DNA of 64,000 nt from Polyodon spathula (Eukaryota; Chordata; Actinopteri; Acipenseriformes; Polyodontidae): assembly GCF_017654505.1 (NCBI RefSeq), contig NC_054541.1:49811486-49875485 (forward strand). Direction: 5' to 3'. The position numbers were made by a program, and so were the translations under genes. Positions 56,801 to 64,000 of the stretch are shown one piece after another; the first letter of the stretch is position 1, and every line of letters begins with the position of its first letter. The notes below the pieces were generated by a model. That model was not told the DNA's origin. It saw only the letters and a program-made list of their open reading frames with translations, and did no database searches.

Positions 56801-59800
56801 AGGGAGTGGAAAGACAGGGTCCTTACAGACAGGGGTAGAACAGGAGGATAGGGAGTGGAAAGACAGGGTCCTTACAGACAGGGGTAGAACAGGAGGGTAG
56901 GGAGTGGAAAGACAGGGTCCTTACAGACAGGGGTAGAACAGGAGGATAGGGAGTGGAAAGACAGGGTCCTTACAGACAGGGGTAGAACAGGAGGGTAGGG
57001 AGTGGAAAGACAGGGTCCTTACAGACAGGGGTAGAACAGGAGGATAGGGAGTGGAAAGACAGGGTCCTTACAGACAGGGGTAGAACAGGAGGGTAGGGAG
57101 TGGAAAGAGAGGGTCCTTACAGACAGGGGTAGAACAGGAGGGTAGGGAGTGGAAAGACAGGGTCCTTACAGACAGGGGTAGAACAGGAGGATAGGGAGTG
57201 GAAAGAGAGGGTCCTTACAGACAGGGGTAGAACAGGAGGATAGGGAGTGGAAAGACAGGGTCCTTACAGACAGGGGTAGAACAGGAGGGTAGGGAGTGGA
57301 AAGACAGGGTCCTTACAGACAGGGGTAGAACAGGAGGATAGGGAGTGGAAAGACAGGGTCCTTACAGACAGGGGTAGAACAGGAGGATAGGGAGTGGAAA
57401 GACAGGGTCCTTACAGACAGGGGTAGAACAGGAGGGTAGGGAGTGGAAAGACAGGGTCCTTACAGACAGGGGTAGAACAGGAGGGTAGGGAGTGGAAAGA
57501 CAGAGTCCTTACAGACAGGGGTAGAACAGGAGGATAGGGAGTGGAAAGACAGGGTCCTTACAGACAGGGGTAGAACAGGAGGGTAGGGAGTGGAAAGACA
57601 GAGTCCTTACAGACAGGGGTAGAACAGGAGGATAGGGAGTGGAAAGACAGGGTCCTTACAGACAGGGGTAGAACAGGAGGGTAGGGAGTGGAAAGACAAG
57701 GTCCTTACAGACAGGGGTAGAACAGGAGGATAGGGAGTGGAAAGACAGGGTTCTTACAGACAGGGGTAGAACAGGAGGATAGGGAGTGCAAAGAGAGGGT
57801 CCTTACTTTTCTGGCATATGAAAAATAAAGAAGAAGAAGATGTACGACCAAGCCATTGATTTTGATTTGCTGCAGCATACAGATCAGAGGCCAGTGGATG
57901 CTGATACCAGTTCAGGTACATGAAATAATCTCCATTGGACCAGTGCCATTGCTGGCTGGTGTTGTTTCTAAACAGCCCGATCCAAACTCTCTCTGTCTGG
58001 ACATCTTGCACAGCAGTGTTTATCTTCTCCATTTCTTGTGCACTGTGAATGCTGACCAGGTCTGTGTAGTGTTCTCTGCAGTAGCTCTGAGCTTCACTCC
58101 AGGTTTTATTTATCTTCACTAAGAGTGGTTCACTCACTGTGACCTGGACCAGGCTGATAGCTGGGGAAAGAATCACAAGTTACTGTCTCACAGCACCATC
58201 AGGGACAGGCATGCGGAGAGTAGCAGATAGAACACTAGTTACTGTCTCACAGCACCATCAGGGACAGGCATGCAGAGAGTAGCAGATAGGACACAAGTTA
58301 CTGTCTCACAGCACCATCAGGGACAGGCATGCAGAGAGTAGCAGATAGGACACAAGTTACTGTCTCACAGCACCATCAGGGACAGGCATGCAGAGAGTAG
58401 CAGATAGGACACAAGTTACTGTCTCACAGCACCATCAGGGACAGGCATGCAGAGAGTAGCTGATAGGACACAAGTTACTGTCTCACAGCACCATCAGGGA
58501 CAGGCATGCAGAGAGTAGCAGATAGGACACATGTTACTGTCTCACAGCACCATCAGGGACAGGCATGCAGAGAGTAGCTGATAGGACACAAGTTACTGTC
58601 TGACAGCACCATCAGGGACAGTCATGCAGAGAGTAGCAGATAGGACACTAGTTACTGTCTCACAGCACCATCAGGGACAGGCATGCAGAGAGTAGCAGAT
58701 AGGACACAAGTTACTGTCTCACAGCACCATCAGGGACAGGCATGGAAGTGACATTCAGCCATTGATGTCAATTCAAAATGAAAGCCGCCAGTAACATGAA
58801 CAAGTAAATCCCTGTGATCCACAGCCACTGTATGCCTGGTACATGTGAAATGTAGTTTTGACATCATATACCCCCAGATTCTGCTAATAACTTAGCTATG
58901 TTAAATGCATGACATACAGACAGCCTTCACAGAACCCCAGATTACAATGCATTAAAACCCCTTTGCTTTGTATTCAAGCACAAACAAGAACACTAAGTTC
59001 CTTTGTAATAAACAACCAGTCAAATGTAGAGTCACAACCCACACACAACAAATCTGCCTAGCAACACACTGCACCTGCAGAAATACAATGTCTATGTCTC
59101 GAACAATGTCTCGATGTGCTCAGTATGCAGCTCTCAGGCAGGAAGACCAGCCCTTAATAAACTCAACAGTGTACAGGTGAGCAAGGGTTAAAGATCTTCA
59201 TTGAAACAGCACATTAGCAGTAACTGACAGGCATTACTCATCTAAAACATGTTTCCACACATGGCTTTGGCTACCCTACCACTTGACTAGAATCATTTGC
59301 ACTTGAGTAACACGTCACATTATTGGAGTCCCACATTGGGCAGCGTACCTGAAATGAGAAGCAGCAGCAGCACCTTGCTTCCCATCATCACGCTGAAGAA
59401 AATAGAAAGGCTTTAGTGTATTATTACAACATATTCAATAGAAGATGCATATAGATGTGTAGCTGGAAGGGTTGTGTTCGTATTCTCTGTTTGTTAGCAT
59501 TGTTTAGAAATAGGGCTTGTTTTTCCAAGTGCATTTAATAATGTGGTTAATAAAACCCAAACAAACACTCAGCCCTATCATCAATATGTGGAATATATAT
59601 GATTCTCTAACTTGTATATTGAACATAATGAAAGAATAACTCAGCATCACCAAATGGATGTCGTACCTACAGCATTGTGGGGCTACTATCCTTGGAAAGT
59701 TCACCAGAGTAGAAGCATAACAAAGTGTAATAATGCACAGTGAAAGCCTCCATAGCCTGTAAAGAATAGGGAGGTACCGGTGAAGCACACTGATAAACCT

Positions 59801-60285
59801 TGGCCTAAACCGTAGGAAAAGGATGTGGGTAAAACTGTGTAAAAATACTGTAGAAATACACAGTGGTAGACTTTTATAAGAGGAACTTCACACCAGTTCT
59901 TTAAGCCCTTGACAGCTACAGAGAAGTTAAGCCACGTCTGACTTGCTGGCTGAAATTTTATTTAAAATAAATTAAATTAAAAAGGAACCACGCAACTTTA
60001 TATTAAAAAAAAAAAAAAAAAAAAACATTAATGGTTAAAAAATAAAAAAATGAAGTAAATTAATGTGTTTCGGCTCAGCATTGCCTCCATCAAGCAGATT
60101 TCCCCAGTTTTTAAATTGCTTGTGTTGAAGGACCTGGGAGTCCCATAACTGTCTTTTTAAACCTGAAATCTGACAGCTCCTATTTAACACAATGTTGAAT
60201 AGATACAAGTTGTCAATGCAATGGTAAGTTGGTGTGTCTTACCTGGTCTGTGCCTCCTGAAGAATGGGACTGTAGGAGTGAGGCG
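50498..60285 (-). CDS. Secreted two-domain C-type lectin
   Basis: Coding exons in transcript order: 59349-59388, 57807-58160, 54812-55201, 54121-54209, 50498-50635. All junctions are GT-AG with matching phases; the joined CDS of 1011 bp gives 336 aa. A short hydrophobic signal peptide starts MMGSKVLLLLLIS. CTLD1 (about 30-130) has WIGLFRNNTSQQWHWSNGD but only the two outer Cys. CTLD2 (about 140-262) has four canonical Cys, WIGLYRENSSQRWKWSNGD, GEPD at the EPN/QPD site and FWDD near the WND site, so it might bind calcium and sugar. The tail has VVRIYITVPKGRD and KLSWREIDGKIFHK, a pattern I recall from fish multi-CTLD lectins, then an acidic end. No transmembrane segment is seen, so a secreted recognition protein is likely. 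The ligand is unknown. Confidence 0.85.
50709..50935. repeat. (CA)n microsatellite with interruptions
   Basis: Three long ca runs separated by 'agacacag' interruptions. In the last intron of the lectin gene, about 75 bp upstream of the last exon's acceptor. Confidence 0.97.
51040..53937. repeat. Minisatellite, 41-bp unit, about 70 copies
   Basis: Unit 'ctcaggagatccattcacag' plus 'cctcagtgctacgtcacttct' with variants at a few sites and some 38-bp copies. In the last lectin intron. Since 41 is not a multiple of three, the frames rotate through the same amino-acid strings. A block of about 530 bp (distinctive copies near 51480-51620) recurs near 52012-52150. Confidence 0.97.
54121..54209 (-). 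CDS. C-type lectin exon after CTLD2
   Basis: Acceptor 'gtcaacacag', donor GTAAGG. Reads (G)ERRVVRIYITVPKGRDPDS then PQIRDAVLAE; 89 bp, phase 1 in and 0 out. The acceptor was chosen because it alone joins CTLD2 in frame. Confidence 0.78.
54210..54811. other. C-type lectin intron
   Basis: No gene. Includes a short (ataat)n stretch at about 54577-54612. Confidence 0.45.
54812..55201 (-). CDS. C-type lectin exon, CTLD2
   Basis: 390 bp, acceptor 'tttctctttag', donor GTAATT. Contains KSWTDAQQHCRDEGSELASI, AVWIGLYRENSSQRWKWSNG, SWDSGEPDL, DACVSMNG, FWDDRSC and YFLC: a complete four-cysteine CTLD. Confidence 0.92.
55202..56091. other. C-type lectin intron
   Basis: No gene or repeat recognised before the 49-bp array starts. 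Confidence 0.4.
56092..57806. repeat. Minisatellite, 49-bp unit, starts exactly at a splice donor
   Basis: About 35 copies. On the minus strand each unit reads GTAAGGACCCTGTCTTTCCA and onward, and the first unit begins at the very first base of the intron after exon 57807-58160. The plus-strand unit is 'gtccttacagacaggggtag' plus 'aacaggaggatagggagtgg' plus 'aaagacagg'. Confidence 0.97.
57807..58160 (-). CDS. C-type lectin exon, CTLD1
   Basis: 354 bp, acceptor 'ttctttccccag', donor GTAAGG. Contains VSEPLLVKINKTWSEAQSYC, VWIGLFRNNTSQQWHWSNGD and FFICQK. It lacks the inner disulfide Cys pair and any EPN/QPD motif, so sugar binding through calcium is unlikely in this domain. Confidence 0.92.
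58172..58743. repeat. Minisatellite, 59-bp unit, about 10 copies
   Basis: Unit 'acacaagttactgtctcaca' plus 'gcaccatcagggacaggcat' plus 'gcagagagtagcagatagg'. It ends about 12 bp from the acceptor of the CTLD1 exon, so that exon is enclosed between two arrays. Confidence 0.96.
58744..59348. other. C-type lectin intron
   Basis: No gene or repeat recognised. Confidence 0.4.
59349..59392 (-). CDS. C-type lectin exon, start codon and signal peptide
   Basis: Acceptor 'tttcttcag', then CGTG and ATG ATG GGA at 59388. Encodes MMGSKVLLLLLIS plus the first base of Ala; donor GTACGC. The coding part is 40 bp. The next exon continues AISLVQVTVSE, completing a signal peptide. Confidence 0.88.
59393..60242. 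other. C-type lectin first intron
   Basis: No gene. A poly-A run lies near 60005-60025. Confidence 0.4.
60243..60285 (-). other. C-type lectin 5' noncoding exon
   Basis: On the minus strand a segment ending CAGGAGGCACAGACCAG is followed by the donor GTAAGA. It begins about 30 bp below a TATA box. The transcription start is inferred, not seen. Confidence 0.6.
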
Positions 60286-60415
60286 CTGATGCATTAAACA
60301 CAGAGCAATTTATACTCTGAGTATCAGATTCATTAAACACTGGGCTCTCTATACTCTGCATTGCAAATGAATTAAACACAGAGCTCTTTTACTCAATATA
60401 GCTTATCATTTAAGT
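60286..60415 (-). promoter_or_regulatory. Triplicated TATA-containing promoter segment
   Basis: On the minus strand a unit of about 39 bp containing 'tctgtgtttaatgcat' is present three times, each starting with a TATA-like string: gagtaaaaga, gagtatagag, gagtataaat. The last (TATAAA at 60311-60316) is correctly placed for the lectin 5' exon. Confidence 0.6.
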
Positions 60416-61584
60416 TTGCATAGTGTTGCCAATCAGCATGGCCTCCCCTACATGTCTTCATTGCAGCCTCACTCATGCAGGTGACGACACTGCACACAAA
60501 CCTGCATCACCTATAATAAGAAACAAAGCAGTACATCAAGGAGGAGAACCTTTTTACTGACTGACACAATTATTTATACTTCATTTGTAAATAAAACTCA
60601 GTAGGACTTATACAAGTGGCAAATGAACTGATCATAAATTACTATTAGAGAATTATTTACTTAAACCATTACTCAAATTTGATAAAAACATTACTGGTCA
60701 TTACTATATTAATGTAAACTGTAAATAATCACAGGAACATTCACATGACCGTGGAGAAAGTATGTTTTATGAAGGGGTTCATCGTCTGGGGGCTGAGCTC
60801 ATGTCAGAGCCGTTTCAGAACTAAATGTAGCTTCGAATAGTATTGAACAGGAACATGTTCATGGAAGATGATATCTCTGACAGTACAAGTTTTGAGAAAC
60901 TAGTTTTTGTTTATTTTGAAACTACACAAGGCTTATTTTGCATGAACAGTTCAGCTCTGGAAAGGGCAGAGTCAAAACTGCTTTGGAAGCCAGTGCTAAG
61001 CAGCATTCATTTATTCTTGGAAAAGAATAAAAACAAACAGGTGTTCTAAAACTAGCAAACACAGAGCACAATAACAGACCCTACACTGTGAAGAAGGATG
61101 TGCTGTCCTTAACGTGCTGAACTTTAATCAGTGTCTGTGCATTTTAAACTTTATTAAATACAAACACTTAAACCATCTCTGTGTGCCTATGATTGTGTTT
61201 TACCTTTTAAAACAGATCATTTTTATTTATACATAGAAAACACAGCAAATAAGAGTTTCCCCAAGATTCTGTGGAATCCCTAGTGACACCAGGAAGCTCT
61301 GGTTGCATAACAAACTGATGTCATGAATGACTTGCATCATGTAGTTAAGGTAACAAGGTTCAGCTCTGACATCACAAAGCCCTACTGGCCATTCTCGCAC
61401 TAGTTGTATTCTGGACCAGTCATTTTATGTTGGACTGTCAAACTTGAGAAGGTGCCCTTTCATCTCTTCATAGAAAGGGTTTTTTTATTTCTTTTTCTTG
61501 TTTGTTTTTTGACAATTGGGTGAATCTAGTTCAGACAGATCCATCCTTTTCAACTATAACATGTAATTCACAGTTAAAATGAAG
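60416..61584. other. Upstream region of the lectin gene, no gene recognised
   Basis: No exon, RNA or repeat family identified. Confidence 0.4.
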
Positions 61585-61945
61585 TTTCTGAAAGACCCGT
61601 CTCAAAGTTACAGATGGAATCTTCTCAAAATTATAGATGGAATCTTCGCATGGTTACAGACAGAATCTTTGCATGGTTACTGATGGAATCTTTGCATGGT
61701 TACTGATGGAATCTCAAAGATACTGATGGAATCTCAAAGATACTGATGGAATCTTTGCAAAGATACTGATGGAATCTTTGCATGGTTACTGATGGAATCT
61801 TTGCATGCTTACTGATGGAATCTCAAAGATACTGATGGAATCTTTGCATGGTTACTGATGGAATCTTTGCATGGTTACTGATGGAATCTCAAAGATACTG
61901 ATGGAATCTCAAAGATACTGATGGAATCTTTGAACGGTTACACGT
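61585..61945. repeat. Minisatellite, about 20-28-bp irregular units
   Basis: Repeated 'gatggaatctttgcatggtt' and 'gatggaatctcaaagatact' units, about 15 copies. Confidence 0.93.
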
Positions 61946-62149
61946 GGAATCATCTAAACAATAAAGAATTGAACAGAATGACAGTCTGATGGAACAATTC
62001 CAGATTGAACAGCTCATATGTAAAGATTGTGTCTCAAAATTGATGCCACTCAGATGCAGACTCTTCAGTCTGAAGAGTACATCCCAGAAAGGACAACACT
62101 TCAGTAGAGCAGCACATTTCAAGAATGTGTTTCAGATTAGAAATGTATC

Positions 62150-62462
62150 TCACACTGGATAGACCCAGTTTAAAGTATGCGTCTCACACTCTCACACTGG
62201 ATAGACCCAGTTTAAAGTATGCGTCTCACACTGGATAGACCCTGTTTAAAGAATGCGTCTCACACTGGATAGACCCTGTTTAAAGAATGCGTCTCACACT
62301 GGATAGACCCTGTTTAAAGAATGCGTCTCACACTGGATAGACCCTGTTTAAAGAATGCGTCTCACACTGGATAGACCCTGTTTAAAGAATGCGTCTCACA
62401 CTGGACACACCCTGTTTAAAGAATGCGTCTCACACTGGACAAGCCCTGTTTAAAGACTGTCT
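62150..62462. repeat. Minisatellite, 34-bp unit, about 9 copies
   Basis: Unit 'gtctcacactggatagaccc' plus 'tgtttaaagaatgc'. Confidence 0.95.
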
Positions 62463-62869
62463 CTAGGATGACACTCAGAAGCTCCAGTTCAAAGACGTTT
62501 TGTATATTTTTTTGTATTTCAAATTGAAAACACATTTATTTTGAAACATACTGACACTGGCTTTAAACCGATTTATATTTAGAATCTTTAATAAAATGCA
62601 CAGCTGCACAATTCATTGTGCTCTGTTTGTTAACTTGTTATTTTCTCTATTAAAACATATTCCCGAATCCTCTAGAAAGGGATTGCATGGATCATTATGC
62701 AGCAAATTTATCTAATCTGTATGTTTAATGTCATAACATGTTTGTTGCTAAAGATAATTTTGTTACCTAATTTTATTACCTTTTTTTGCTAAGCAACCTT
62801 TTGTGGGAAGCCACAGAATTATAATCATGCAATTCCCACCAGATGGCAATGACATAGTGTTCCTCCAAG

Positions 62870-62955
62870 CACATTGAGCTACTAGGAACCAGACAAGTGT
62901 AGATGGGCCAAATGGCCTCCTCTCGCTCTGAAATGTTCTTATGTTATTATAACAG
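62870..62955 (+). mobile_element. CR1-like LINE 3' tail fragment
   Basis: 'ctactaggaaccagacaagt' then 'gatgggccaaatggcctcct' and 'gttcttatgttattat', matching the tail of the LINE at 11.2 kb. Confidence 0.7.
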
Positions 62956-62980
62956 CTTTATGTTTGTTAACCATCTGTAG

Positions 62981-63077
62981 CTGGGGGAGATCTGTGCTGA
63001 CTCTGCTGGCGTGTTCACAGTGCTGAAGGAAGAGTCGTCCAACAACCACCTGCGAGTCATGGCAGTGACACGGGGAG
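62981..63077 (+). CDS. Candidate exon of an unidentified gene
   Basis: Bounded by 'taaccatctgtag' and GTGGGA. It is open over its full length, 97 bp (phase 0 in, 1 out), reading LGEICADSAGVFTVLKEESS then NNHLRVMAVTRG. Composition and splice sites look coding, but I do not recognise the family and see no partner exon in the remaining kilobase. It could be part of a plus-strand gene that continues to the right, or a captured exon in a repeat. Confidence 0.35.
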
Positions 63078-63099
63078 GTGGGAAAGTGGGTGTGTGGAT

Positions 63100-63670
63100 T
63101 TTCCCCTCTCTGAATGGCTGGGAGGCGGGTCTTGGGGAGATTGTTAGCCCTATAAGATAATGCTCTACCGTTTCCTCATGTCTGCCCTTTTAGACGCGCT
63201 GTGTGTGCAGAAGCGCTGGTCGAGGACCAAGAAACCAGCTGGGAGAAAGACAGCAACTAACAAGCCAGAGAGTGACAGCGGGGAACCCTTGGGCAGACCC
63301 CCGAAGCATTGTTTAGAGCAGGCAGGGAGCCGCTAGAGTAGGTCGGTGAGCCGGGTCGTGCGGGTAGCAGCGACCGGGATAACGCTGCCGAGAGCAGCAC
63401 CTTTTATTTGTAATTTTATTACGGTTTTATTTTTCCTTGTTCTTTTCGCCTTCTGTTTTCATTATTATTTTGAGCACCTGCGAGTGTGCCCGCAGTTAAT
63501 TCAATTACCAGCTTTGGTATTCCCGTGGTGCTGTCTATCATCATTGATAGGCAGCCCACGGACAACAGTGCCCTCTGCGAGTAAAAAGTGAAAGTCCTGA
63601 AAATAAAACTGGGCACCTGTGTGGTGTTCCAAGTACATCTGTTCTGTCTCCCGTGTCAGCGAATCACCCA
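63100..63670 (+). mobile_element. Possible LTR-like interspersed repeat
   Basis: In order: a TATA-like 'ccctataagataatgctc', a GC-rich transcribed-looking segment, and a poly(A) signal in 'gaaaataaaactgggcac' about 470 bp later. This is the layout of an LTR. Clear borders and a target duplication were not found. Confidence 0.3.
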
Positions 63671-64000
63671 CCACCCTTCCACACCATCTTTGATAGTACA
63701 GAAAATACAGCTTGCACAATTCAATCCACTGATACAGGGTATGGGTCCATGCTAGTGAAAATAAAACATTGCAAAGTCCAATGTAGTTTTATCAAAGGTA
63801 TTGAGTTTAATGACATCAGAAAATATTATTTATTTATGTGCAAAGCTTTACAGAGAATGGAACTAGTGCCTATTAAATACAGCCAACCCTCTTTAAAAGC
63901 GAGCACAGTGGAGGAAACCTGGGGGTGTTTCTTGCAGCACCAAGAATGTGAGAAAGGTCTGTTTCTTCGATGTATTAAAATGCTGGACTGGTGAGCTTTG

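Overview
The window is eukaryotic nuclear DNA from a ray-finned fish. The evidence is spliced genes with GT-AG introns, parvin genes with vertebrate intron phases, a fish-type C-type lectin, Tc1, CR1-like and Tx1-like transposons, and very abundant mini- and microsatellites. The CR1-like 3' tails ('gatgggccgaatggcctc' followed by 'ttcttatg' repeats) suggest to me a non-teleost fish such as a sturgeon or paddlefish; that is inference only.

All three recognisable genes lie on the minus strand, so they read from right to left. (1) 60.3-50.5 kb: a C-type lectin gene with a TATA box, a 5' exon, a signal-peptide exon, two CTLD exons and two C-terminal exons. The phases are consistent and it predicts 336 aa. 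(2) 40.5-22.5 kb: a complete beta-parvin gene (PARVB), 13 coding exons, 367 aa, two CH domains. (3) 15.4-1.3 kb: gamma-parvin (PARVG), its tandem paralogue. Eight exons are recognised, but there is a 2-bp deletion with an early stop in the first CH1 exon and a destroyed splice donor (GT to CT) on the next, so this copy looks like a decaying gene unless the assembly is wrong. PARVB followed by PARVG on one strand matches the arrangement in other vertebrates.

Transposons: an apparently intact Tc1-like element (2.1-3.7 kb) and a palindromic fold-back Tc1 derivative (4.8-6.3 kb), both in PARVG introns; a nearly full-length CR1-like LINE with an esterase-type ORF1 (about 6.95-11.24 kb); a solo LTR with a 5-bp target duplication (19.9-20.5 kb); a Tx1/L1-like LINE remnant (45.5-47.4 kb); and several short interspersed repeats.

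The most striking property is the density of minisatellites: about 18 arrays totalling roughly 18 kb, over a quarter of the window. Several start exactly at, or within a few tens of bases of, a 5' splice site, so the donor sequence itself has been multiplied. The clearest cases are the lectin CTLD1 exon (about 35 copies of the donor), the PARVG CH1 exon (natural donor broken, eight intact spare donors behind it) and PARVB exon 6 (exon end plus donor amplified). This donor-anchored growth is the candidate undescribed phenomenon here.
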